DNA of 64,000 bases from Plazaster borealis (lineage: Eukaryota > Echinodermata > Asteroidea > Forcipulatida > Labidiasteridae): positions 23,853,063 to 23,917,062 of the forward strand of contig CM037458.1 of NCBI GenBank assembly GCA_021014325.1, in the 5' to 3' direction. Both the position numbers and the translations under genes were made by a program. Below are positions 51,133 to 59,800 of the stretch, one piece after another (within the stretch, counting starts at the first letter, position 1; each line of letters opens with the position of its first letter). Below the pieces are notes generated by a model. The model ran no database searches. It had not been told where the DNA came from and saw nothing but the letters and a program-made list of their open reading frames with translations.

Positions 51133-53444
51133 AAATAAAATATCACGCAGATACAAAGCTGTTACAAAGCTTTAACTATTCAAGAGGAATAATGCAATGA
51201 GCAGTTCAATTTTTAATTGCAAAGCACAGCTAGAACACTCAAGCACAAAATAGGCCTATGTGTAGAATTTCAAGATTTTAAACACTTTTCTCAAAAGAGA
51301 AACAAAAAATCTTGGTGCTTCGAAAAGAATGTGTGTTCTCTAGGCTTTGTTAAGTCATGGTTACTTGTGCCAGCAGTACTCTCCAAAAAATAACAATCCG
51401 ACGATTCAGAGAATATAATCCCGCCAGGGTAGAACTACAAAAAGAAAGATCCCAGGTTTTAACTGGTTGAAGACCCCCTAACCTACTAATGTTTTAACTT
51501 TCCCATACTGAAATACTGTACCTGTTGTTGTCAGTTCAACATTTGGCACACCGATACTAACGAGTGATGGAAGTGATATGGGATCAACCGGTACAGAGCC
51601 TGAGAGAGAGCATGCGACCTCTGACCCAGTAGGCCAATTCATACTAGCCATAACTGTCATTGTCCCAACAGATGATCCAATCAAAGCTTCTGAAGTCACC
51701 ATCGGATCACCAACTGTCAGTGTCTCTGTAGCTGAACCAACGCTACCAACTGTACCCTGAACAGTGGCAAGATTCATGGCACAGGGATGGCTCTCTTGCT
51801 GCATCGAGTCCTGGATGTTGGCGATGACATCAGTAAAGTTAGCGTTAGTTGAGGTTGTAGAAGGTACTGTTGGTGTGACCTGCATTGCAGCATTAATACA
51901 ATCTAGAGGATCAGCATCTGGCATTATCCGTAGACAGTCTGTCACATTACCCATAATGCTTGAGACTCGTCCCATCTGTAACACACCATCTACTGTTCTA
52001 ATACTGGGTGTTTCAGCACCAGACATCACCATCATTGGTGAAGATTTCTTGAAGGCTGTTGGCATCTCTCCAACTCCTGCTGAGGCTGTGACAACATCTC
52101 CACCTCCTCCACCTCCTAAGTCACCTAAGCCATCAATGGGACCACTCACTTGCAGTGTTAATCTTCAGGAGGGAAAAATAAATAAGATCTAATAAGCTTA
52201 TTTCCTTACCATTTTAGATTCTATCAATATTGTGCAACAAAATTGTAAAGGAATGGATATTATACTAAAATAACTGTGTGTGAACCGTATTACATTACTA
52301 ATCATTCAATACCACTAAACCTAGTAACTAGGGACTGTACTCCTTTTTCAAAATTTTGACATTATCGGTCGTACTAGCGTCCCAGCTTGTCGTTGTATAT
52401 TCCTCAAGCAAAACTCAATTCGGTAGTATCCTGGGGTGCCCTGCCTTAAACGCGATGACCGCGCGGTTGAGGTAGGGCACCTGTCAAATTTTAGATGGGT
52501 GTCCTGCTTCAACCGTGCTGTTATCACGGTTGAGGCAAGGCACCCGTCTAATCGACGGGTGCCCTACCTCAACCGCGTAGTCGTCACGGTTGAGGTAGGG
52601 CACCCGTGGATACTGATGAGCGTTGGATCGCAAATTGAAGATCCCTCGGGGAAAATACAATGACAAGCTGGGGCGCTAGTACGACCGATGATGTCAAAAT
52701 TTCGAAAAAGGAGTACAGCGCCCCAATACTACTGTACTGGGTCTACAATCCACACGTCACTGGGTCAACCATGTCTACCCTTTTTGTTTACATAATAATA
52801 TATACATTCTGTCAACCTTTCTGGACAGGTAAGCATGATTTGATGACAGATAAGGATATCATTTGACCTAAAGTGAGGGAGATAACGTGGCAGTCGACTC
52901 ATATACAACATTTTTGCATTAGGCCCTCGGCCGGCCCTACATATGTAGTTAACAATATTTTTAAAGAATATTTTGTAACTCTTTTGCTTGTTTTAATTTG
53001 AACTTTTCTGCAAGAATTGCAAAAAAGAAGGAAGAAAATAAATTGCAATGTATTTTTTGGTGCAGGACTATTAACTGTTAATGTCACTGAACAAGCACAG
53101 GCAAAGATAGGAGTGAAAAGGATGACTAAATGAATAATATTTAATATAGGCCTAATATTTAATAATCCAAGCTGTCGGAAATACAGTACTTATGCCTACC
53201 TTCCAGCATGGTCAACATGCATGGTTACATTTTCAGGCAAGGTAACTGGAACGTTTGACATCACCATACCAGAGTTTCCGGTGGTCTCCAATTTGACCAC
53301 CTGATATTCTTGCTTCCCTTGTTCATTTGTGACAATTCTGAGACGAAATTGCTCTGCGGGAACACCTTCTAAAATCGTGGGATTTTCTGTCGGTTCTTCC
53401 GTAGTTTCTTTATCCATGTTGACATCCTGCATGGTCCCCTCCAT
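36064..53444 (-). CDS. HMG-box / C2H2 zinc-finger / coiled-coil protein, 11 coding exons
   Basis: Joined exons (gene order) 53200-53444, 51522-52162, 49759-49931, 48695-48783, 47000-47123, 46036-46162, 45441-45505, 44647-44764, 38771-38998, 37972-38063, 36064-36183 give 673 residues with all splice phases in agreement. Residues 1-353 are low-complexity (Gly, Thr, Val, Met rich) with no domain I know. Residues 354-367 are a basic nuclear-localisation-like stretch (KKKGGWPKGKKRK). The HMG box spans about 376-448 (FPKAPTTAYSSFLNEQ to KKRYIEELRAF). A C-x2-C-x12-H-x5-H zinc finger follows at 497-519. The C-terminus (about 592-660) is heptad-like and probably coiled coil, ending MVPTLFGVINF. HMG box followed by coiled coil recalls HMG20/BRAF35, but the zinc finger and long N-terminus do not fit, so no symbol is given. 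Probably a nuclear DNA-binding regulator. Extra exons in the 5.6 kb intron 8 cannot be ruled out. Confidence 0.85.
36344..36707. mobile_element. TTAA MITE, family C-like, with intact ends
   Basis: TTAA at both sides, ends AGGAACGTTACAGAA and inverted TTCTGTAATGTTCCT. In intron 10 of the HMG-box gene. Confidence 0.8.
36901..37278. mobile_element. TTAA MITE, family B variant (inverted)
   Basis: TTAA-flanked; ends AGGCAGTGGACACTATTGG and inverted ACCAATAGTGTACACTGTCT. A 22-base inverted block around GAGACCTCAAGTTC replaces the hairpin of standard family B. Confidence 0.8.
37392..37757. mobile_element. TTAA MITE, family B, copy 3
   Basis: TTAA-flanked, ends AGGCATCGAACACGTTTGG and CCAAATGTGTACAGTGCCT. 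It is 110 bases from the previous element, within the same intron. Confidence 0.85.
37972..38063 (-). CDS. HMG-box gene exon 10: coiled coil
   Basis: Acceptor TTATTTTTCCAG; REIELRELRCRDQELFEVKM and on to QQYQELE, strongly heptad-like; donor GTATGG. Confidence 0.85.
38405..38730. mobile_element. Family C MITE, eroded
   Basis: Shares CAAGTTTAAGC, GAGATCAAAACTATAGCATT and GTTTTCCACCA blocks with the copies at 44084 and 55688. It immediately follows HMG-box exon 10 in genomic order and precedes exon 9. Confidence 0.6.
38771..38998 (-). CDS. HMG-box gene exon 9: linker and start of coiled coil
   Basis: Acceptor GATACCAACAG; a Gln/Ser/Thr/Gly-rich linker, then KIDIEQFKEGFMELNL; donor GTAAGT. It joins exon 8 in frame although 5.6 kb away. 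Confidence 0.75.
40030..42763. repeat. 42-bp minisatellite, about 65 copies
   Basis: Unit: TTCTAGAATAGTAACATGGT followed by CCCTGAGGACTTGGTTTAAACC. Units differ by a few bases (CTGAGG/CTAAGG/CCGAGG, GGTTTAAACC/GACTTAAACC/GGTTTTAACC); the variants seem interspersed, as expected of unequal exchange. Because 42 is a multiple of three, long frames stay open on both strands (40137-40391 and 41807-42265); these are not genes. Each unit contains two palindromes, TTCTAGAA and GGTTTAAACC. The array lies in intron 8 of the HMG-box gene. Confidence 0.97.
43085..43245. repeat. Dispersed repeat G, copy 1
   Basis: Matches 58650-58800: TTGAGTGCA, TTTAATAGACT, TTCAGGCT, AAATCAGACT and GGAAGAATATCATGCTTG occur in the same order and spacing. 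Confidence 0.6.
44084..44427. mobile_element. TTAA MITE, family C, copy
   Basis: Left TTAA then AGGGTGTGTACAACATTGG; right end CCAATGTTGTACACACCCT followed by a mutated TGAA. In intron 8 of the HMG-box gene, between the zinc-finger exon and the minisatellite. Confidence 0.8.
44647..44764 (-). CDS. HMG-box gene exon 8: C2H2 zinc finger
   Basis: Acceptor TCTTCAATTTAG; EDDPSDLLCKICDKLF begins the finger, whose cysteines and histidines are spaced C-x2-C-x12-H-x5-H, ending KQH. The 5-residue His spacing is that of U1-like/JAZ fingers. Donor GTAAGT. Confidence 0.85.
45212..45390 (+). repeat. Dispersed repeat H, copy 2
   Basis: Inverted relative to 22875-23155; shared GTACAAGAGGAAAAGAGTGTG-type and CTCTGCCACAT blocks. 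In intron 7 of the HMG-box gene. Confidence 0.5.
45441..45505 (-). CDS. HMG-box gene exon 7
   Basis: Acceptor TTACTACTAG; VDGATIDPDVSASVLNEIQLE; donor GTGAGA. Only 65 bases, placed by phase and splice signals. Confidence 0.75.
45944..45985. repeat. Short direct duplication, 22-bp unit
   Basis: CCGTACCAACCTTTCTAGATT is present twice in direct succession, close to HMG-box exon 6. Confidence 0.7.
46036..46162 (-). CDS. HMG-box gene exon 6: HMG box helix 3
   Basis: Acceptor TCTTACTGCAG; KYLTVAELDKKRYIEELRAF continues the box exactly where EEKK stopped, then a basic helix; donor GTGAAG. Confidence 0.9.
46352..46705. mobile_element. TTAA MITE, family B, copy 4
   Basis: TTAA on both sides; ends AGGCACTGAACACGTTTGG and ACCTGTACGATACCT. 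In intron 5 of the HMG-box gene. Confidence 0.85.
46826..46960. mobile_element. Family B half copy
   Basis: The right half of family B (from AAAAACTACGTTACTTCAG to ACAGTGCCT plus TTAA) lies 120 bases after copy 4 in the same orientation; the left half is missing. Confidence 0.75.
47000..47123 (-). CDS. HMG-box gene exon 5: HMG box helices 1-2
   Basis: Acceptor TATCCTTTCAG; YSSFLNEQLEQIKKKH then FPEIIKILGSMWTKMTLEEK, a textbook HMG-box helix 2 with its Trp; donor GTATCT. Confidence 0.9.
47259..48479 (+). pseudogene. 5'-truncated, frameshifted LINE reverse transcriptase
   Basis: From 47258 the frame reads FRPGRSTTDQLFTL and later YQKAFDTVW and GVRQGCILSP, all reverse-transcriptase motifs. A C run at 47551-47560 breaks the frame; the RT continues in the frame of 47506-48456 with FADDIVLLAE (catalytic FADD box), a thumb region and the C-terminal GRPGKRWLEDIK motif, ending in TGA just before a (GAT)n tail. 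ATTTCAAGTAT at 47248-47258 and again at 48480-48490 is an 11-bp target-site duplication. The trinucleotide tail suggests an RTE-like or Jockey-like clade, not certain. It lies antisense in intron 4 of the HMG-box gene. Confidence 0.9.
48454..48481. repeat. (GAT)n tail of the LINE
   Basis: Eight to nine GAT units form the 3' end of the retrotransposon immediately before the target duplication. Confidence 0.85.
48695..48783 (-). CDS. HMG-box gene exon 4: basic stretch and start of HMG box
   Basis: Acceptor CTTTGTCAAG; VKKKGGWPKGKKRK then FPKAPTT, the conserved PKAP entry of an HMG box; donor GTGAGT splits an Ala codon. Missed by a length-filtered ORF search because it is only 89 bases. Confidence 0.85.
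48800..49750. other. HMG-box gene intron 3, nothing recognised
   Basis: Non-coding; no transposon ends spotted. Confidence 0.4.
49759..49931 (-). CDS. HMG-box gene exon 3
   Basis: Acceptor TCATTCTTCAG; 57 complete codons after the split Gly (QLVISRGSLMYS to QPVIQPK); donor GTATCA. Low-complexity linker before the basic region. Confidence 0.8.
50340..50600 (+). mobile_element. Probable LINE 3' end with (TTGAA)n tail
   Basis: GGACAATAAATATTGAATTG followed by four TGAAT units is the usual look of a non-LTR 3' terminus. No coding part remains. Confidence 0.4.
50950..51060 (-). pseudogene. Reverse-transcriptase remnant
   Basis: On the minus strand the codons for DGVPQGSRLGPLLLV appear near 51030-50990, matching the GVPQGSxLGPLLF box of LINE reverse transcriptases, followed by a stop. 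Flanks are too decayed for a family call. Confidence 0.4.
51103..51129. repeat. (ATT)n microsatellite
   Basis: Follows CTCTATAAATGT, a sequence similar to the inverted block next to the (TAA)n at 4730; probably another LINE tail. Confidence 0.7.
51522..52162 (-). CDS. HMG-box gene exon 2 (large, low complexity)
   Basis: Acceptor CCTCCTGAAG, then LTLQVSGPIDGLGD. It codes 214 residues with a Gly run and Thr/Val/Met/Ser-rich sequence. A 142-codon open frame on the other strand is a shadow. Donor GTACAG. Confidence 0.85.
52331..52723. mobile_element. Foldback element with about 60-bp TIRs and three nested hairpins
   Basis: The arm at 52335-52391 (CTGTACTCCTTTTTC ... CGGTCGTACTAGCG ... CAGCTTGTC) is repeated inverted at 52662-52719 with about three mismatches; weaker match continues inward. 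Between the arms lie three separate hairpins (about 52435-52481, 52494-52548, 52554-52608) all built from GGTGCCCTACCTCAACCG-like stems. It is in intron 1 of the HMG-box gene. No clear target duplication. Confidence 0.8.
53200..53444 (-). CDS. HMG-box gene exon 1
   Basis: Starts MEGTMQDVNMDKETTEEPTE (very acidic) and ends two bases into a codon before donor GTAGGC. The ATG directly follows TATCTAG, which could itself be an acceptor for a 5' UTR exon further upstream. Confidence 0.75.
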
Positions 53445-53459
53445 CTAGATAATAATGTA

Positions 53460-54140
53460 ATTACATTTTCTGCGTACCAGCTAAAGCAATTTTTGTCAAA
53501 ATGACAACATTGAAATAGCGCCACCAACCGTGCTGTTATACTCAGCCGGCCGGTGTGGTTATGTGGGTGTGTCCGGGGGGGGGGATTTAATGAAAATTCG
53601 TAACACCTCCTAGTTACTTTAAACTTTACAATTTCGCCCTCTTTTTTGTTTGTCTTGATTCCTTCTCTACACTGATGCTTCTCGAGTGAAAACAATTGCA
53701 ACTTTGATAAAACTCGTGTTTTGCAAAAGGTAACATTCGGTAAATTTCCTGTCTGTTGAAAAGTTTTATGAAACGATTTTGTTGTTGTCTCATGTCCATT
53801 TAAAAGATAAAAACCACACGAAACATGTATTTAAATAATAATTGTTGCTTTTATATCTGTGGACGACCACTAACTGACTGTTATTGAATGCTGCCTGGGG
53901 TGGGGTGAGATGCAAGTTTACTTGTCAAAAACAAATCATACACACAATTAACTTTGACCCTGTGTTGTTTATTTGAGTTATACACAAACAAGTAGTGTTG
54001 ACATTTGTCTTCTTCTGCATAAAATCCAAAATAAATAAAACTAAAATGAACTTGACCTGGTGGGAGAATGTGGCCATCAGACTTGTCTCAAAATTCACCT
54101 TTAGTGTATGGTGGTAAATGATTGATTAAAAAATTAATGA
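53460..54140. other. Upstream region of the HMG-box gene
   Basis: Presumed promoter and 5' UTR area; a poly-G tract (53576-53584) and the GC-richer CAGCCGGCCGG are present, but no defined promoter element can be supported. Confidence 0.3.
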
Positions 54141-54144
54141 TTAA

Positions 54145-54285
54145 AAGGGTCTGTATACGTTTGGTAATGACTCTGAAAATTAATGGCAATAAAAACTTCC
54201 TTGGAAAGAAGTACAGCAGCTTTGGATAGTATAATGCATTTTGAGAAATAGTGGGTTCCAATTACCAAACGTATACAACCCCTTC
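54145..54285. mobile_element. TTAA MITE, family A, internally deleted copy
   Basis: Left TTAA and AGGGTCTGTATACGTTTGG; right CCAAACGTATACAACCCCT. About 250 bases of the middle are missing compared with 24304-24697. Confidence 0.75.
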
Positions 54286-55036
54286 AATGTGTACATACAT
54301 TTATATCAGCTTCCTCCACCTATAGTTAAACTCAAACCAACTACATGGCTTTATAAAAAAAAAACCAGAAGTACAACATTGCAATAATTAACAATAATAA
54401 ATTGATAAATTGTTATGAAAATACATTATTTTGGAGTTGCCTTTGAAATAATGGTTTCTATCCCAACAACCATTTAAGAGCTTGGTCTACATTGAAACAG
54501 TAATATTCATAAAGCTCAATTAAAATTCCCACTGTTTTGTCGGTTCATTTTCTCTTTTCTAGTTTGAGCTGCAAAATAAAATGTAATTAGGAATCAATAA
54601 TCTTAAGTTATTTCTGCTCAAAACGCACATGATTGTCAGCATGATTTTTGTAACATTTATTGTTAATAACAATTCAACTTTATGTTTATGGATGATTCTT
54701 ATATGTAGTGCTTTAAAAAGGGAAAATAAATATTGTGTTTAAATCTACACTTTGTAGAGATGTTTGACAATTACTGTTTGTCTGTTTTAAATGAAACTAA
54801 CATTTTCTTCAAAATACCTCTTAACTGAAAACATGTTTTCAGGTTATTAGGCAAGGAAGATTGGTTGGATAATTTAATTTATTTATGGATGCAGCAATGT
54901 TTTATACAAAAAATACATAATGCCTGTCCATCTTTCAGGAAACCTGGATTGTATTTCTTTTAGGTGACTGATCCCAAGAAAATGGCATTTTCAATAAAAC
55001 AATTTAGATAGTTTGTGGGCACCAAGGTTGAAATCT
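54286..55036. other. Intergenic, nothing recognised
   Basis: AT-rich with no open frame or repeat of note. Confidence 0.4.
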
Positions 55037-55643
55037 GGGCCCAATTTCATAGAGCTGCTTAAAGTTAGGGTCATAGATTGTTTTTTGTCAACATAATGCT
55101 GATTTATGGGCAAAATTATATAGAAAGATACAATAAAATTCACATGTGAAAGTCTCAGCTGAATACAGTGTTTACTTAAAAAACTGCCACACTATTTTCA
55201 CAAGAACGTTGAATCCATCCATGTTTAGCGAGGTGACAGCTGGTACAAACCGCATCACTGGCTGCAGCATTCGCGAACAGACACCAGCCCTCAGAAATCT
55301 GAGAAACCATTCCTGCATGAATTGTTTCTCAGACTCAAATGTTTTTGGGCAAAATTTTTTCCAAACCATGTTACTTCGAAGGGAATCCTTTCTCAAAATA
55401 GTTTATACTAGCAACAGCTGCAGTGCTTCTCACCAAGTGAGATTTAATGTTCATTAATTTTTGGAGTAATTATCAATCTATGACCCTACGTTTAAGTAAA
55501 AAAGTAGCTAAGCACAACAAAATTATGCTTACCACAGAATAAAGTTACCAGCCAATATACCATTTTATCCTGCTCATTTGTGATTAGGAGAAAATTGTTA
55601 AGCGATATTTTCTGCTTGTAAAGCAGCTCTATGACATTGGGCC
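55037..55643. mobile_element. Family D MITE interrupted by another MITE
   Basis: Left end GGGCCCAATTTCATAGAGCTGC stops at a TTAA; the element resumes at 55492 (TTAAGTAAAAAAGTAGCTAAGC) and ends AAGCAGCTCTATGACATTGGGCC. Removing 55063-55495 restores the organisation seen in the uninterrupted copy at 58081-58273. Confidence 0.8.
55063..55491. mobile_element. TTAA MITE, family E, nested in family D
   Basis: Flanked by TTAA; ends AGTTAGGGTCATAGATTG and inverted CAATCTATGACCCTACGT. Its middle has a CTCAGATTCT-like/AGAAATCTGAG palindromic layout similar to families A and B. Confidence 0.8.
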
Positions 55644-55687
55644 AAGGACAATGACCGGCATGGTATGAGTATCAGTCCAAGCCTTAA

Positions 55688-56030
55688 AGGCAGGGTATAC
55701 TTTTGGTAAATGTCAAAGACCAGTATCCTCACTTGGTGTATCCCAACATATACTTGAAACAACAAACCTGTGAAAGTTTAAGCTCAATTGGTCATTGCAA
55801 TCACCAGAAAAAAAGTGGGGAAAAACCTTAAGTATTTTCACTGTTTTCACACATAGAGTTTTTGCCTCATGAGATCAAAACTAATTGTTTTACTCATTTC
55901 TCAAAAACTATAGCATTTAAAGCAAACATATTTCAAAGGGAGTTTCCCATCATAACCATCTTTATAATATAACACGTAAGTTATGTCTGAATCTGTGAAC
56001 ATTTATATTTTTACTCTTACCAGTGTTACA
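55688..56030. mobile_element. TTAA MITE, family C, copy
   Basis: Left TTAA then AGGCAGGGTATACTTTTGG; body matches 38405-38730 and 44084-44427. The right end is decayed. Confidence 0.65.
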
Positions 56031-56185
56031 AACAAGAAGATAGGAAGACACAACATCTCAAGCCACACAGGAAGATAACTCTGTGAATGTTGGCGTTTCA
56101 GTGTAAAAACCTTATCTCAATTCTGGCTGTCTTATATCGAGCTCAAGAGAAACTCCTCGCAAAACTGTTTATCTTGACGCCTTAA

Positions 56186-56553
56186 AGGCACTGAACACGT
56201 TTGGTAATTGTCAAAGACCAGTGTTCTTACTTGGTGTATCCCAACATGTGCATAAAATAACAAGCCTGTGAAAATTTGGGCTCAATTGGTCATCGAAGTT
56301 GCAAGAAAATGATGAAAGAAAAAACACCCTTGTTGTACAAATTTGTGTGCTTTCAGATAGGAATAAAAGGCTTCAGGCCTGAAGTCTTTTATTATTTTAG
56401 TGAGAAATTACCTCTTTCTCAAAAACTATGTTACTTCAGAGTGAGTCGTTTCTCACAATGTTTTATACTATCAACAGCTCTCCGTTGCTCGTTACCAAGT
56501 AAGTTTTTATGCTAATATATATTTTTAGTAATTACCAAACGTGTACAGTGCCT
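56186..56553. mobile_element. TTAA MITE, family B, copy 5
   Basis: TTAA-flanked; the central hairpin reads GGCTTCAGGCCTGAAG here instead of CTTCTTGCAAGAAG: the loop centre changed while the stem stayed paired. Ends 91 bases before the B4GALT7 stop codon, so it may be in the 3' UTR. Confidence 0.85.
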
Positions 56554-56644
56554 TTAATTCAAGCATACATACAAGATAGTTTGAGGAAGAAATGCCATAG
56601 TTGCCAATTTAACATCTTTGGACTGGCTTGACAGTGCGTTGTGT

Positions 56645-56800
56645 TTATGTGTCATCACACCATGGCGTAATCGTTACATCACATTCTATCATCACATGAA
56701 GTAGTGTTCCTTCTGCTCCATTGACGGATAATTCTTGTGTACTACGGACACTGTACTGGACGTTATCTAACCCTGTCTCTGGATCCCGTTTGAAGGATTC
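56645..56800 (-). CDS. B4GALT7: B4GALT7 exon 5 (terminal)
   Basis: Acceptor [30 protein letters not shown] to [11 protein letters not shown] and TAA. The GLNTVKY-like and TPWC motifs are the B4GALT7 C-terminal signature. Confidence 0.93.
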   Translation of the reverse strand, partial: ESFKRDPETGLDNVQYSVRSTQELSVNGAEGTLLHVMIECDVTITPWCDDT

Positions 56801-59800
56801 CTAGGTAACAAAAATTAGACAAATGATCAATTAATGATAATGATGAACATTTATAAAGCAACGATATCCACCACAGATGGGTGCTCGTGGCATTGATATT
56901 TGCATCGTTTTTGAGACAGGTATGCAAAGTTGTAATTATGAGACCCATACATATTTAGCACCTTGTAAGGGGTTTACACTGTGGCCTGTGGCGCAATCTG
57001 CAGCCAACCTTTCTTAAACAAAACGAGGCAATCCTCTTCTCTTAACAACAAGTGTACACAACACACAGGAGAAACTGCATTATGTCCTATACGAAGTGTC
57101 TTGTTCAAGGACACAAATGTCAATTCCTACTCTCTTCACATCTTTCTTTGTTCCTTACTCTAAGCTGGTTTCCTAATGTCTTCATATCTTTCTTTGTTCC
57201 TTACTCTAAGCTGGTTTCCTAATGTCTTCATATCTTTCTTTGTTCCTTACTCTAAGCTGGTTTCCTAATGTCTTCATATCTTGGTTGGTTACTTTATGCT
57301 GGTTTCATAATGTCTTCATATCTTTCTTTGTTCCTTACTCTAAGCTGGTTTCCTAATCTCTCTATATCTTGGTTGGTTACTTTATGCTGGTTTCCTACTC
57401 TCTTCATATCTTTCTTTGATCCTTACTCTAAGCTGGTTTTCTAATCTCTTCATATCTTTCATGGATACTTACTTTATGCTGGTTTCCTAATCTCTTCATA
57501 TCTCTCTTTCGTTTCTTCTTATCATGAACGTGATAGAAAGTTTTCCTGCCAGTAGAAATCCCCTCAGGTCTAGAAATCTGGGAAATCAAAACACAGTAAA
57601 TAAAGTTTTATTAGAGAAACTGTAATTAATTTTTGCATGGCATAAGTATGAGGTTTTAGACTTTCTTCTCAAAAGCACTTGACTACTGTGCTGTCAGGTT
57701 TGACGCTCCAGTATAATGCTACTTGCACATTTATGATTCAGTTTGGTAACCTTGCAAGAAGTAATAATAAGGGAATAACAGAGTAGTGATGAAGTCCTAA
57801 TGGCCATTTTACAATGAATTTGTCTTTTTTTAAATTGTTCAAATCCTGTCCTCAAGCCATTTTGCCAAATGTTAAATCACACAGAACTCTCAACGGTGGT
57901 GTGTACGCGTGCGATCAAATAGATTTTATGTTGAGTAATGTATATATTAAATATGTTACGCATTATCAGCACCCGCTTAGGCTTGCGCCCCAACCAGCGT
58001 ATGGCTATGAATGCCAAGTGAGCTTTAGCCAACTGGTCTTTAACAGCTCCAGCTACGTCTTTACCAGCCGTTTAATACCAGGGCCCAATTTCAAAGAGCT
58101 GCTTAAGCAGAAAATATTGGTTAACAGTTATCTGCTTAGCAGAAATGAGCAGGATACCAGTCACAAATTGTACACGTGAAATAGGAGTTTGGCTGGTAAC
58201 CTTATTCTGGTAAGCAAAATTTTGTTGCGCTTAGCTACTTTTTGTGCTTAAGCAGCTCTATGAAATTGGGCCCAGGTAAACATGGTCATATGACCACCTT
58301 TCAACCAATAGGACTGCCTAAACTGTCTGGGGTAACTATGAATAATAATTCAAATCACTTACAATCATTTTTGCTTCTTTTATCCTCATATAAAGCTCAT
58401 CGTCCTCTCTACCCCAGCCCCAAAATCGATTTGATAAACCATTTAACTGTAAAGAAAGGAAAAGTAAACATATTAAGATGGTTTATATTGTGGATAACAC
58501 ATCAACTGAATCAAATTGGACTAATTGTCTTTAGCTATAACATTTGATTAACCTAACCAAACGGTTGTTTAAAGAAGCGAACAGATAGAGTTTCGTAATG
58601 GTCTTACAGGTATGATACATGTCACTTCGAAAAAAGTATGACAATTTTATTGAGTGCAATGGCTCACCAACATGTGAACATGGCATAGGTTTTAATAGAC
58701 TTTTCAGGCTATTTAATAACAAAAATTGCTGTTTTTTCTGAAAGCCCTAAAAATCGGAAATCAGACTTGAGAAGGAAGAATATCATGCTTGGTCTTATCA
58801 GAAAGAAAAAAACTCAGAAACAATATACTACAAAAGCAAAATTACACCAAAGGAAACCGCAAATGAAAGCAAGGGAAACATTCTATATCATCACTGAATG
58901 ACGTAAATTAGGGGGGGGTGTCAGGTTGGTTTGGTAGTTTCTTGCTCAGCATTTCACATCTGTAGAGTCTTGTTTAAAGGCACTGAACACGTTTGGTAAT
59001 TGTCAAAGACCAATGTTCTCACTTGGTGTATCCCAACATATGCATAAAATAACAAGCCTGTGAAAATTTGGGCTCAATTGGTCATCGAAGTTGCAAGAAA
59101 ATGATGAAAGAAAAAACACCCTTGTTGTACAAATTTGTGTGCTTTCAGATAGGAATAAAAGGCTTCTTGCAAGAAGTCTTTTATTATTTTAGTGAGAAAT
59201 TACCTCTTTCTCAAAAACTAAGTTACTTCAGAGGGAGTCATTTCCTACAATGTTTTATACTATCATCAGCTCTCCGTTGCTTGTTACCAAGTAAGTTTTT
59301 ATGCTAATATATATTTTGAGTCATTACCAAACGTGTACGATACCTTTAAGTCCTACATTGTACAAAGCCTCTCATGCATATTGAGATTTCAGTCCCAGCC
59401 TAATTCTGTGGATTTTCCCATATTTAAAACTTTAGATGCTGACTGGCACCCTGAACAAAGATTTTGCTAAAACAGGGAGACCGCCAGAATAAGGGCTTGA
59501 TAGTTGGTAGAGTGCCAGCAAAACAATCTGAAGGTCGCAGGTTCAAGTCCTCAAAACATTTAAGACTTAACTGTCTTCTCTACACAGGTATCTTCAGGCT
59601 TACAGTTTAAAGTGCTTATGGCTTTGAGGATCCATTGGTTTCATTACCAGAAAGATTTGAAATTAAAATACATATAAATTGACACCATTATTTAAGTATC
59701 AAGCAAGAAATACAATTAGTTTGATCTTAAAGGGCTGTGTCTTCATGATCAAAGCAGGCCTGTGGCTGCATGGATTTATAAACTTTCACCCACTTACTAC

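Noticed and set aside
51764..52192. 142-codon + strand frame
   Set aside because: Shadow of HMG-box gene exon 2 on the opposite strand, whose splice phases are consistent.
59068..59307. Recurring frame beginning [11 protein letters not shown] (also at 28244 and 56276)
   Set aside because: It is the same stretch of the family B MITE read in each copy; the element has no coding capacity.
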